Shown: positions 29,101 to 44,100 of the stretch, piece by piece
How the letters are laid out: the number at the start of each line of letters is the position of its first letter
Position numbering within the stretch: the stretch's first letter is position 1
NCBI GenBank assembly: GCA_903813345.2
Contig: CAIIXF020000007.1
Span: 32,398,698 to 32,462,697 of the forward strand
Direction: 5' to 3'
DNA from: Owenia fusiformis
Lineage: Eukaryota > Annelida > Polychaeta > Sabellida > Oweniidae
DNA: 64,000 nt
Translations under genes and position numbers: made by a program
The notes under the pieces: generated by a model
The model's input: the letters and a program-made list of their open reading frames with translations, nothing else
Told to the model about the DNA's origin: nothing
Databases searched by the model: none

Positions 29101-32100
29101 AATAGTGATAGTTGTGTTATAGTAATGAATGTGTTAACATCGCCAAACATACATAGCTGTCTGCGCACTAGACTGTACATTGAACGTATGTGGTATAATG
29201 TTTAACTGATGATAAACTTTTAACACAATACAAAAGAAGATGATAAATCACCAGCTACAACTGTTTTATTGAAGTCATGATATCAATTGTTTTTTTCATG
29301 GCCATGTACCTATGTATACCTAGCTATACACTTGTAAACACTTCTAGCTTTGAGTATGAAAACTTGCATTTTATTGATTAGAAACCCCGACAGCTGATAT
29401 CGCGATACATTTTGTTTTTAGTTAATAACTGAATTACCAACAGCAAACAAAAATATAAAAACTTGTTAATTGGAAGATACGATTCGGCAATAAAGCAGTA
29501 TCTTGTGAAACAGAGACGTCTCTGTGTGAATTTTCAGGGGTAACCTTTTCAACCCTTTTCGGCGCTTTGTTTTCTTCTTCCAATTTAGTGGCAAGGAATT
29601 TCAGGTTATCTAAACGTTGGACTGAAACCTGATATTCTTACTCGGGAACTCTGGTCATGGTTTACTTCATTTCCAATATGATACCAAGAGATACAAAACT
29701 GTTTAGAAATTTGGATTAGCAACATTCCTGCCAGATTATGTCCAGTCATAACAATTACAGATGAGGTTGAGATGGGTTGCATGCCATACTAAATACGAGA
29801 TTTGAATTGCGTCCTGAAACCCCTTGTCCCTTCCTATCTCTGTGCAACACAGATACATGGAGGTTTTGAGGGAACAAAAACTACGCTTACCTGTGTTCCC
29901 TATCCCCACACCAACCATTCGTTCAGTTTATATTTACTCTTTTGAAGTTTTAAGTCTTGCTTCATTCAAACCCTTGTTACCTTTAACATGATATGACAAA
30001 ATGTTAAACCAATGTTTTCCTTCCATCATATAAAATGTCACATTAGAGACTCACCGTAAGTCAAGATCAAATTGGAAATAGACGTTTAAAGACTTATTAG
30101 AGAAAAGAGGGCTCATATTAAACCTGGCCTATTACTCATTCCTGAGGTCAAGAGAGGTCTGAACATGTTGAAGGTATGATAACTGATGGGCTAATTAACG
30201 GATGCTCGTGAATTCGACCGCCAGGTGCAGAGAGAACTACACACTATTACCCTGACATTTCCTAAACAATAATAGTCAGCTCGAAAATATACAAACCTTT
30301 TTCAATTTTTGATCCCTTGATCACATCACATCAACCGTTGATTTAAACTTTGGACAATAATACTGATGAGATTCAGCATAAATAAGGAGAAGCAGTCAAC
30401 AGCAGTAAATTGTATAACCAACTCACTGTACTATGATGTAAAAAATGATTCAAACAGCGCTCAAAAAATGATTCAAACAGCAGCTGATTCAAAGAGCATC
30501 GTAAACCTGGCCATGGTTGCCTCATAGAACGATCGTGTAAACACTTATCTCAGCTTCCCATTTGGAAGTGTCAGTCTCGTCTAGGAATCTAATAGGGTCA
30601 TATACCTTATTTTCACAATGTTCGATTTAAATTCTAGACTCCATGCCCGTAGCTAGCTTTTGTTAGGGAAGAGGGGCTTTAACCCCACCCCCATTTTTAC
30701 ATGCTTAATGACTTCCGTCGTAATGTCAAGGGTACGAATAACAAGACACCGGGGGTGGCCCCGAAAATGCAGAGGGAGGGGGCCCAAAAATTTCTGGTGG
30801 AAAAGGTGGGTCCCGAAAAAATCATTTACCTTTAGAACTAGTTAATTTGGAATGTTTAAAAAAGAAACTGGCAAACATACATATAGTACATATGTCAACG
30901 AATGTTAACTCGAAATAGAAAAAGACCTTCGAGAAAGCAAAAGGGTAGGTCCATGTTTTTAGGAAATATCAGGGGAGTGCCAGCCCCCCACCCCTGGCTA
31001 CGAGTCTGGACCCTAGTAAAGATTTTGACGTGAAATTCTAGACATTATTGTTTTTGATTGTTAACGTGTTCGTTTCAAATTTTAGTTCTGTGTGGTCTTA
31101 TATCTCGTGCAATATCTGGATCCCTCAGCTATCTATTTACCCTCTCGGAGAAGGCAGTGAGGACTAGTGGAAAGGTAACACAGGTGTTTCATGCAAGCAG
31201 TTAGGAAAACAGCGAAATAGTTGATTCATGGTATGTTTCAAAAAATAGTTTATGATATAACATTTCTTGAAAGATAAAGAAAAATGCGATAATGATGGCA
31301 CTAGTGGGGTATCATTTTGTGGCCCATTTGCAAGCTAACGTGTAAAAGCCTGCGTCGTTTATGTACTCATCTTAGGTTACTCATGTTACTCAATCATTAA
31401 AATGATTCACCCTATTTGTCCTCACTTAATACTTGGGCATGGCTTTTGAAACTTCGCATGATGCTCATTTAATATAAGCAATCTTTAACATTTTCAAAAA
31501 ATCTTCATTGACGATAAATGTGACGTTAAGCATTAGTCACATTTGATCTACGGCAACCATACGGCAGCCGTAGTTTCCCAAAATTTAGAGAAGTATGCAG
31601 CATAAAACATTGATTTTGTGAAGTTACGGACGCCGTAGAGCAAATGTGACTTAGGCTTTACTGGCTTTATTTAAATTGATGTTATTAGAGGTTGGGACAC
31701 TTAAAGTACAAAGTCACGGTATACATGCGTACCTGTTCATTTCCCATCTGTGAGGTAAGAACATGAGTTATTCGATACACATACCTGTAATACATGATAT
31801 TGTAAAGTACTTGACTCATACAACGACCGTAAACAAACCATTTTTAGAAGATAAGACATTCTTTGCCAATCCTACACACATCTTTGGCATGATAATATAC
31901 ATTTCCTGAAGAAATGTCTGCCCTCGGTGCGGTTTATTATATTTTTGCAGAAATGTATTGTTGATTTGAACCACAAAAACGAAGGGAAATAATGTAGAAA
32001 TAATGTATTGTATCAATTTGTAAGCAAGTTGTAAAATTTTGGCTCAATCTTAATAGATAGGTAATATGAGTACTAGAAGGGTGAGGTTTGCAATTAAAAA

Positions 32101-35100
32101 TCCCAATCTGGACCATTAAAACGTTTCAACTCATATACCTTTGTTAATGGGCACATCTCTAGCTATAATATAAGCGAAACCGTTCCCAGTATTCATTAGA
32201 GTCTTGTCTAGCTTGACCACATGAATTTTTACCTAGAGAGAAGTAGCATCGACTAGCTACCCATTAGGATCCAGAAAATTATTCTGCTCTAAACAGTCTC
32301 GAAAATCACTCTATCATCTTTGCTCTAGAAATTCTATCTGTTTCTAACCAAACTTGGAAAATGCTTCCTGTAGAATAGTACTCACCCTATCAGGAATAAA
32401 TTACTAATCATTTATCAAACAATAGATGGCGCTGTGCTGGGCCAAGGAGAAAAGCTTTTTTATACAGGAAACCAAATTCCAACTGCTAGTATTCCTAAAC
32501 ATTACATTCGAACATTTAGAGGACAGTAAATCCTGACTTGACAACCAAAAATATTGATTTGTAGTCTCGAACTTTAAGAAACTTAATAAAACACCGTTTG
32601 TGATCTAGTTTTTTAACCTTGAGGTTTGACCTTAAATTTACTTTTTCAACCCTCAGTCATGTCAGTAGGTATTTTTTGATTAAGCTGACTTAAATTTGGA
32701 TCCAAATAATTAATTTGAAAAATGAAGTTCTTTGACCTTTCGAAGGCCTTTGAAGGTTATCCAAAGGTCAATTCTCAAGTCAGATTTGATCTACTTGTAG
32801 ATGATTATCAAAGGAATTTCGTCACCTGGAAGTACCCCCATTAATGTGGGGTTGGTTTCTCAAATCAACTCCACAACTACTTGTGTATTGAAATCTCGGG
32901 GTTGAAAATAAGCTGGATTTGTGGTTATTTAGATAAAAGTCAGCTTTGCTGACAACCCCAAGATTTCAATACACAAGTAATTTTGGGGGTGATTTGAAAA
33001 ATCAACCCAACATTTATGGGGGTAATTGGAAGCAAGTTAAAAACGACCTTTTTGATCTTCGAAGTCGACTATGTGTTGCCATGGTAACATATATTGGTAT
33101 AAATGTGTTGGAACTCATAACATGATGTGTATATAATGACATGGGCTTTACGCCAAACACCAACCGCCGGACACCGACCACCAGTTGAAAGTTACAACAA
33201 TATGTCTCCACTTCTGATGGTGACATGGTTAGGTAATTTCTAAATATCATCCGCAAATATATAAAAAACAGAAACTAAGCATTGTGACCTCTTTCCACCC
33301 TTCTTTCGAAAGAATTTCATTTATCTATGTTAAAATTGTTCTATAATTTATCTGTTGAGTTTAAAAAATTGTCTTTAAAATTCGATATAAGGGAGTCTAA
33401 CCTCGCATCTTGGTGTACCTAAGATGCAGTCCTTGCAAATTCTCGAACTGGAAGAAGAAGATGTTGTAAAAAGGTTTATTAGATGGGGCATACCCTTGCT
33501 GCATGGATGACTTCTATTAATTTTGGTTTACCGAGTTTGCAAGAGTGGCCCTTTGGCTTAGCGGTTAAAGCGCCTGTCTAGTAAACAGGAGATCCTGGGT
33601 TCGAATCCCAGAAGGGCCTTTTTATCCTTTTGTTTTTCCAGAGCTCAGTATGCATAGGTTTTTTCATTTCTACAAGAGTTGTCAGCTGGCCCCTTGGTTA
33701 GCTGTTTAGTAAACAAGAAAAATCCTTAATTCGAATCCCAGTAGGGCATTTGATATAATGACCGAAAATAAGTATGTACGAAAGCACACAGTCGCATAAT
33801 GACAAAAAGTGTAAAAACAGGAGCATGAGGAGTGCGACATAAAATAAAATAATCGAAAATCCAAACAAAACCTTGAGACAGCAAGTTTTTCTTCTCACTC
33901 CAAATGAGCGTGAAGCCCGATAGTCTGAAAAGTGGAACTGACTTTATTGTGGAACAAAAAACATGCCTTGGCTATTCATTGGTAATTTGATATTCATACT
34001 AAGCATACGGGATGTTGTTAGTTTTCAAGCTAAGACTATTTTGATAATAGTTACATGGTAAAATTGAGGGTACACATATAAGCCATATAGATATCCAGTA
34101 TGTATTTTACAACACATCGACTTCAACTTTTCTTTCAAAAGGAGTCATGGTGACCTGGTAATCAGTTTGAATTGATTTTTAATAGTCTATACTTGATCAA
34201 ATGCGTTAAAGAAACGATTAGAATAAACAGGAGTTATTTTCAATATACAGCATGTTTCATGTACACTTTCTCCATTGGTGATTAGTGAGTGTGAGAGTCT
34301 TAGGGGTTGAATTTAAATCTACTATTATATCTAATAATATGTTCTATTTGATTTGGGTTTTATTTGTTTAGTTTGGTTGGTTCTAGACGTATTATTATGT
34401 GTTCATGTTTTGCCCAATATGTCTCCGTAGCCGGGTTCCTTGGTTTAGTAATTTTTCTTTTTATGATCTTCACAAAGGTAAGTGCCATAGTGCATGTTTA
34501 TTCAACAAAAAAGCATTGTATATGTGTTTTTAAATGTTTTAAATAGGTTTGATTTACATCTCATAGACCCTTACAACCAAATGCAAAAACTACAAAAATG
34601 TGGAGCACCAACACTTGTAACAGTTTATGTGTAAAAATATTCAAAATAAAATGGCAACATTACAAATCCTAAAGAACATGGATAGTTAGCTCTGGTTTAC
34701 GGCAAACGTATGTTTACAGTGATATATTCATGTTCATCTTCCTCTGTTGTTTTATAAACAGTGATTTATCTGATTTAGTAGAGGCTGTGGAACCCACAAA
34801 GTTGTTTCGAAATGAATTTAATGTTAAATGAACTATTAAAGCCATTATGGTAAGGTGAAATCTCCTGACCCTTGAAATGTTTCTTTAATTAAAACCCCCT
34901 GGCGTCCCTATGAGGTCATGTTGCTACGCGGATGTGCGTTGACGACCTAATAAGGATACCCCGGAATAAAAAAAAAACATGGTTTGAATAAATGTCGAAC
35001 AGACGCAATGATCGAGAGGAATTGCGAGGAACTTGTTGAAGAATATAACACAAAAGATGCACCCTAAAATACATGTATGTATTGAAATCGCCACATAAAC

Positions 35101-38100
35101 AGGATGCAGAATGTTACGTAGCCCAGACAACATCATGATACTTAGAAAAGGGACACGTCATATATTGGATCATTTGAGGTACAAACTTGAATCCTTGGGG
35201 ACCTTACATGGCTTACCCGGCAACAAATAAACCATGTTCTATTTTTTACAACTGGACCCCTATCAAATTTGAAACTAATCTAAATAACCTTTCAATTGTA
35301 AAGATTTCACCTCAAAATTCTTGTTGCATATGCTCAACTGTGAAATTCCCTGGATAGAATTCCCATCTGGGATCATTTCTGGTGAATCATGTACGTTTTC
35401 AAGGTTTGTAAAGGCATCCATTGTTGAGAGGAATGTGGTGAATATTCGAAAAGACAACCATTTTCGTCTGATTTTGAATGTTTTTTCCATTAGATATATC
35501 AAAATTGAATCTAGCCAAAAGGATGCTTTTCATATTCCACATAATTAAACAGGGTGCTTGATCAGAATAAATGATTTACCTGTCATCGGTTTTAAAGTTA
35601 TTTCAAAGGACGTTTGCTTTTTTCATAGTTTAGTAATACGAGAATGTATATATCCACAACGGACCTGTTTTATATACCATATCTTATAATATCATTGTAC
35701 AACAGTTAGCATTATTTGCTGCGCATATTTTCCTGCATTTAAGTTAATTTGTTCATTGAATGTGATATAAAAAGTACGGTATGTATCATGTGAATAATCT
35801 GAAAATTACTCTTCATTCACTGGTGATCCGCTCGATTACGCTGGTTACCGAAATTTTTACATTTTTGTTACCGTTCGGTAACAAAATGTCGGAACGTCGA
35901 AGGTACGATTTTTTCATTTTTCGTTATTTCACGCGTTGTAGGCAGAATCTCCACGACGTTTTTTCTCACTACAAACGTGTATCAGAATATGTATTTAGAA
36001 AATGTACATGTTTGCGAAAAATAGCTCAGAAGACAACAGAATCATCGATTTAATTCCTCACTTAAGTTACATAAACGGTTTGGGTTAAAAGTGCAGATCT
36101 TAACTGTTTTTCGAAATACCGTTTATGTAACTTAAGTGAGGAATTAAATGGACGATTATGTTGTCTTCTGAACTATTTTTTCGCAAATATGTACATTTTC
36201 TTAGACATATGATACTGCTACACGTTTGTGATAAAAATGTCGTTGGAATTCTGCCTACAACGTGTGAAATAAGGAAAAAGGAAAAATCATACCTTCGATG
36301 TTCCGACATTTTGTAACCGAAACGAACCGTTTCGGTAACCAGCGTAATCGAGTGGATCACCAGTTTCATTTATACCTAACGAATAAACTCCATTGAATAA
36401 GAATTTGAATTCCGTTTTATGACGTACTCTACAAACAGATTTTATCAATTTTAACATTTTGACTAAAAAGATGATAAAAATTATATGATTGAATGTCAGA
36501 GCCAACAAGCCAATACCAGTAACAGGGAGGTATAGTATACATTGGAATGTCAACCTTGACGGCTAAATGCTATACTGGATGTACATGTATCTCGTTCAGG
36601 TGTTCATCAGTCACTTTTTTACTCTTGTTTGTGTCGCCTGTTGATTTTAGAGTATGAAAATCGTTTAACTCATGTATCATATCTTTGAAACGGCTGGAGT
36701 ATTTGCAGGGAGATTAATACATGCCAAGTTTGACATTTTAGGTGAACTAATATTTGTGTTAAACCTGAAGGGGACATATGGTGATATGCATGCAGTTTTA
36801 ACTTAAAGCGTGTTGTATGTGTTGAACTGCTATGTAACAGATGTGGTTTATTTTACATGACCCAGTTTCAACAACAAAACAACAATATTATAAAGCTTTA
36901 GGGGCAGAGATTAGACATTTATTAATGATCGTGTTGTTGTTTAAGGATTTAAGCCCTGGACTCAGTGCAATGTGGAATGACCATTCCTTGAAGGTGTTGC
37001 TCTCCAAAATGCGCAGCATCGAGCGTTAACTTTAGGAAACAAGGCCTGAAAGGAATGCATGGAGTCGCGGGCTTTAAATTATTTTCACACATTGTAAAAT
37101 ATTCTCTGCCATGTCACTTAAAAGATACGAAATAACTAAAAGAATATATTTTCAATGAAACCTTTTGCAATGGTCAAGCTGGCAAAGCATCAATTTCATT
37201 CGGTAAAGTCAAGTTGTCACCTTGACAACCACATAAGGAGTGACCTTAGATGCGGTGATTGGTGATATAATGCACTGCAGTTATATGAAATTCTGTGTTC
37301 GGATTGGCTGGAATCGGAAATACCTTGCCAAGCTATATGTGAATTATATATATATATTATATCTATTAGTTCAGGCTTACAGCGTCGTGATTTCTTACCA
37401 GCATTGTAAAGTGAGGCGTAGAAAATCAAAATGGGCCTTTTGAGTTTGAGTCTACCGTTGTGATGAGGAGTAAATGATACCCTTTTCCAGACTTGGACAT
37501 TGGCGTTGTCCATCCACCTCTTTTAAGCATCTAGTCCTCTCCCTTGACCATTATATGTGTGAGAGATGGTTTGAACAGGTTATTGGTGCAAAATTAGCGT
37601 GCTCAGTGCACAAGTTGATTTCGAATGTTGGCCCCTAATAGTGTGTGGGGTAGGTGTGGTTTATTCTACATGATTTAATATATATTCTTCAAATGAATCG
37701 GATATGATCTTGTTTGACATATATCCCAGATGAGTACTTCCACCTGTCAGTTATCACAGACCAGAACCCACATTACCTTAAAGTAAAATGAAATGAAACG
37801 AAAGCATCCAGAGTAATTCATTTTTGAATGTCTTTTTATAATGCCGTAAAGTATATGAATGATATGATTACTGTTATTGCTTGATAAGGTTTATCATGTT
37901 TAGTTGGTTTTTATGTTTCTGTTTTTCAAATGCTAACTTTCCTGACTTCTAATATTTCCTTGAACATTTTGAGAGCTCTGCTCAAATAACCGCTTAATTA
38001 TTCATGTGGTATACTGTACATATTGTACAGTCAGTTTTGATTCATCACTGCCCTTATCTGCCCAGTGCTTCATAACAATATTCTCGAGAGAAGGCAAGCA

Positions 38101-41100
38101 TCTTGGATTTCCAAGGTATGATGTTTTCATACAGTGTGATTGAAAATCAAACTGGGAAACGAGTATGAGAAGACAGAGAGATTCCCAGACCAAGTCTCTA
38201 TAAACATGGGTAGCAGAAATATCATTGCAGGGCTCAGTGCCCAGGCCTTGGATGTATAGAAAATCGACCATTTTGTCTGCTTGACACCCGACTCCTATAA
38301 TTGGCCATGGTCGGCAATATTTGGGAAGGGTGTCTATATTTAACCATGGCAGCACGATCATGATTCCGTTTACTCATTGCTGCAGGAGGGTTACCAAGGT
38401 GAGTTATGCTGTTTCCATAGAGCCCTTGAAAATATACTCATGGATTATGTGCCAACAAAATATACCAGTCTTAGATTCCAACCTTTGTAAATACTTCTAC
38501 CGCCGAGTTTGAGTGAGTTGTTCAGGTGTCAGTTAATGTAGTATTCAAGAAGAATATTCAAATAATTGTTTATAATTTGATGAACGTATTCGAATATTCT
38601 TTAAAAGGATACCACTGATTCACACTTGTTTAGGTTGCCAGGTAACACATTTCACCATTTTACCTAAAATCCTTACAGAAGAAATAGAATGACAATAATC
38701 GTATGACTCCTCGCTGATGTTAAAACATTTGTAAAATTCAATTAGATGGTATCAATGAGTGGACACTTGACTCTACTTAACCCAAGGTATTAAGAAGAAC
38801 AATTTTCTCCCCAAACTAAAATTATAAAGCCAAAACCTGAAAGTATTATAATCCTTTGGAAGGCAATCTGAAGTTAGACTATCTTAAGGGTGAACATGAT
38901 TCACATAATAATATAAGTGCATCAATAGCCCTCTGAGCAGCAATGTGTATATGTGGAATCTCACTTTCAAACCATAAAAAGTCTATATAATACCACAGTA
39001 ATAACAGCACATTTTAAAAACATTTTGTCCCCCCCCCCTCCCATCTTCACACCTCCATGTTCTTCTTCTTCCAGAGGAGAGTGGAAAACAATTTACGTCA
39101 TTAATTAGTTAACATGCCATTCAGGTTTGTAGAAAGAGAGTATCTTGAAATGTATTTTTGGAATCCAAAAACAATAAATAAATGTAACGGGATTTTCCCC
39201 TTGTACTCAATATATATGTTACCTGAAGTATCTGTTGAATTTGAATTCAAAGACAAACATTTATGATTGTATACGTATTCATCTGTATACTTGGTCTGTT
39301 TCATTTGTTGTCTTCATGAAGACACTGGACACTTCATCTGTGCGCTTGGCATAACACACCTTTGGACACTTACCGGACAGGACATACTAAATGTATGTTT
39401 GACAAGACATTCATACTACTTATTAAGACTTAGCACTCGATGAACTTAAGACTGAATTTGCAATGTTCATAGTTGGACAGGGTTCATTCAGATGAACACT
39501 TGAAGGAACATCTATCACTCAGACATAGATTGAGCACATCTATGTATTAAGCTTGAGAGAACGTACCTTTCGCTTTAGGTAATTCGGAGCACCTACACGC
39601 AGGCCCGTCATCTGTGCTTATACATATACAGCCATCACTGCACGGGTTTCTCCTGTCATCCTCACATGCTTCTGCTGGTTCAGGAGACGCGTTGACATAA
39701 TCTATATAATGTGCCCTAATAGGAATAAACGTGCAGTTCTGGTAGATAATGTTCCTCATCGATCCCTTGAAGGCCTGGGCAGTATATCGGATAGTAGGAA
39801 CTGCCAGTTTGTAGAGGTCTATGGGAGGAATACCCCCGAAGTAGACATCGGCATTTGTCTTGATGTCACCGAAGTAAAAGTCAGAACCAAATGCTGTCTT
39901 TTGCGTCGTTTGGCCATCCACCTGCAGCTCAGTTTCCATGCGATTCCGCTGGATTTTCACAGTATGCCATTGACCGTCATTCAGGAATGACCCGAGCTGG
40001 AGGTGAATGTGTCCTTCGAAACCATCAACAATGTTCAATAACACTCGAACTGCCCCTTCTGGGGTTAGATTTACTTGGAAGAAGTCATTCCTCCCACCGT
40101 CATCCGTGTACATTAACAAAACAGCTGAACGTGTTGTTTTGAAATCAAAACTAATCGAGGCATTGACACAGGCGTTCCATTTGGGGAACCTTGCGTATGA
40201 CATCGGGTTTTGGGTACCTCTAAGTTCAATTCCATGACAAACAGTTAGCACGGACGCTAACACTATAAGTAACTTTACAATCATCGTTTTCATATGGCTA
40301 TTTTAGTACTTATTAACTACCACATAACATCCATAATGCAAATGTAATAATCTTAGACAACTGACACCGTTTGGGATGTGTGAACAGCGTTTGCTATTAA
40401 TCCAATGGCAATCTTATCTGTCGTCCAGATATGGTTCTTCACGTTGTTCCGGCTTATGGATCTCTATAGGCCTCTTATCAATAGGGTATATATCCTTTAT
40501 GCTCTCCTATGTCTCCAGGAGAGTTGAAATAGAATTCTCTGATTATAAGCAGAACTTTCTGTAGTTCAGGTAAAGTGGTAGAGTTTGATGACACTCAGAA
40601 CTTCTATGTGTATCAGACTTTGTATATGTTTATCGCATTGACATTCACTTTACACTTACCTAACTGAATTGTTTTTGAAGGTTCACTATAATTTAGTTTG
40701 CTGTGTTCTTGCACTTGGTACTGTAAGGCCCGTCCAATAACCCATAATGTTCTATACTGGTCTAAAATAGCTAACCTGGTCTGAATTAGTCAGTTATCAG
40801 TAGTATGGTGGGAGTGAGGTGAACTTTTAGTCATTTCCAGGTTCAGACTATTCATTTAATGAGGTTAATAAACATCCGAGGAATGTTAATGTACTTCCAG
40901 ATACAGTTCTCCTCTGCCAAGAGTCTGTGTCACTTCATCAGCTTGTTGACTGCTGTTGAGATTTGATATCAAATATAGCATCTATTATCTCTCTTATGTA
41001 TATGTGTTTTGAACATGCTTTGTTCCTGTATATACCTATTCTATGGCGAGTCTTGACCTTTACAAGCAGAAGTGGCCAGCTGAATCAGGGAGATTATTTA

Positions 41101-44100
41101 TAGACATTTCTCTCGTGTTTCTGTTGTAGGCAGCAGCTATTACTCATTATTTGGAAAATACATTTGTTGTTTTTTACAATTGTAAAAATACAAACTCAGA
41201 ATAGGAAATTGACTCTATCTGTTGCTGTCAATCATAATGTAAGGTAGGACCCCTGGTCACTAATACAATCAACACGCATTGCACCGAACGGTGTGTTGAA
41301 CTATCTTGTCTCTCTCTAAAGGACCGAATAGTTTGGTAGATGTTGGTGGAATAGAGGGCCATATCATTTGATATTCATAATTAATTTAAATCATGTACTT
41401 CATAATCCGTTCATGTTCATTCCTCTGCAAACATGGATGGTTTGACAAGTTTGGAAATTACACAATGAAAGTGCTGTGCTTGGTATTTTCTTGCTCTTCG
41501 TATTTCCGCCGATGGAATGAACATAGCAAGATGGATTAGAGGATAATTGATGTGTAAAATGACCCTCTCTACTGGATTGGGATAAGGAGCTTGCTGTTCT
41601 TCACCGACATTTGGTATCGCATCGATTCACTGCACCAATCCCCTCCCTCCATTTCTCAACCCAGAACTCATATTGGTAGCTGTAGGTATATATAAGTTGG
41701 CTCGATGTACTATACTTACCGACAGCAACCATTTGCAAACCATTTACACAATATTTTGATGTACAAACGATATGTCAGGAGTTAGAGCGATATGAACGCT
41801 GAAATGCCTTCCAGTTAGACAGTGTAGTGATAAATTAGATAAACAACCGAAAATAGATGATTTAAATGCCCCTATGGCCAAATGAATGTTTCAGTGAATT
41901 GAAATACATATACCTCTATTTCCCTGGTTTCTCACACAAGAAAAAGAAATCACATTATCAAATACTGATCATGAAACATTGAAGTTGAAGACATCCCTAC
42001 TCCTGAGACTCTACAACTCCACTAATATTGTGTCTCAATAATTTAGGGGGATGGTGAAGTCGCCGTTGGTGTCGGGGAGTCCTAGTTAGTGATCTGCAAC
42101 TATACATGTGAGATAACAAGGTAGAAACGGTATGCCAATGCTAATTTTACCAGCTGGGAGGCGGCCTCTCCTTCAGGACTGAGACCATGATCAGCATCAA
42201 AAGTCAGAAAAAGAAAAGGATTTTACACAAGTGATGTTCACAGAAAGACTGGTGCCACATAAAAGACCATGGGCAATAGAGAGGAATCTCAAAAAGTCTT
42301 AATATAACGCTCATAAACGACAATCATAAGCAACAAAATATTATTCGTTTGAGGGCCAGACAACTTGAAAATTAATATCGTCGCGTGCAAGTTGATATTC
42401 ATAAAACAGATTCAAACTGTGCAGACAAATCAAATTTCTACAATATGATCATGAATTGTTAGAAACATGGCCCTCTACTGGCAGTGTCATATGTTCAATC
42501 ATCACTTTTAAAGATGTGTCAATAGTCTCAATACCATATCATTGTCAATGTTGAAATGTTCATGATAAACTGACAAACCCATCATATCTAAAGTAACCTA
42601 TATCAGTGCATGATGCATGTTACTGAAGACCAGCTCCTAGCCCAACCTCACATGAGGTACCTAGCTACATGCTTGAGGACTATTTCCACCGGGAGACAAT
42701 GCCATTTCTTGGTATTGCTTTGTGCATCACATTGCCTTGACACATAGCAAAATAGAGTACCTGGTTAAAAGGGCCTAACAGACCTCAAAACGGTGCACGT
42801 TTGTATTTACGAACAATATATCATCATGAAAAATCGCTATCTGCAATATATTTTATTGATCATTCAAAAATAGTATTCTTATTTGTAGATCACTTAATCC
42901 ATTTGCTTGGATTAACAAAGTCTTAAAAAATTGTTAAAATGTGTATTGTGTTCTAATTTGCTAACAAAGTCCAATACCATTAAATGTTTTTTTTATTAGT
43001 CACTCAGTTGTGAAAAATGATATCATTAAAAGAGGCATTTTAAGAGCTACTTTTAATGACCGTCTTTAGTTAAATAAAGTGATTCATAAGTGCACATTGG
43101 CTCTAAACAGTTTTTCAGATTATGACTTCACACATTGCCTAAATATTTTCAGACAGTTGAGTCGGGCACGGTCGAAAAAGCTATCGTTTACAACAATTAT
43201 TTACCTTTTGATATTACAGCAGGGATGATTTGGAAAACTACCAGAACAACTGTGAAAGGTCAATGTTAGAACGCTAGGATAGGATAGTTTCATTTGGAAA
43301 AGTTAAAACTTAAGTCCATGGGCTTTCAACTCTAATTGAAAGCCCATATTAAGTCAAATGCAACTTTAGAGACAATGATGTTACTCCAATTCAAAATTCA
43401 AGTTGAATAGAATTGTTTGAAGGAAATAACTGCAGATATACACGTTGTTTTGTTCGCATCTTGCATTGCAAAAGGAAATCCCTCGTGCGTTTTGATGGTT
43501 GACAGCTTGTCCTTTTCTATACAAATATGTTGTGATTGAGCCATATGATTGAATAATATAGATGGTTAAATTAGCACAATTGCTCCGTTGATAAATTCAT
43601 CTGTTGACAGGTTCAGTCCATGCATGTCATAATATTCACCATGCACTACCCTTTTCAATAGCTCTTATTTTCGCATCAAAATATACTCCGAGCCTCTATA
43701 GGCTTTTGGGGCCATGCATTGGTGTTTTCCCGATCAACTCCATCACTTCAAGATCCGACCCCCTCCCCCACATATATAAATGGCTTGTCAGACTTTCAAT
43801 GATAATGGTAAGAATCAGGCTCATTCTATAAACGCGGGAGTCTTGGATGAGTCGATCCTTCTTGATTCGTCAAAAATGGCAAACTACCAAATCGAATAAG
43901 CCATTTCTCGACAATGTGTGTTTGAATGTAACATCCACGTGTTAATTATAAAAATAGAACCGTCTAGCTTCAACATTGTCTCTAATTAGAGTGGAATTAA
44001 TTGGCATTGAGAATGTGATCATTATATCTTAATTAATGATACAGTTCAGAAGAGTGCACAATGATTAGAAATTGAGACGTTTTGAAGCTAATAAATTGAT

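Larger units (their letters stand above)
23348..39566 (-). other. Long intron 1 (16 kb)
   Basis: This intron separates the proximal first exon from exon 2. It contains a tRNA-Thr and its decayed copy, several small inverted-repeat elements and a short tandem repeat, all listed separately. No further neurexin exon could be recognised. Stretches without a named feature (23348-26570, 27070-30630, 33750-35818, 36365-39566) are A+T-rich with nothing I can support. Confidence 0.6.
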
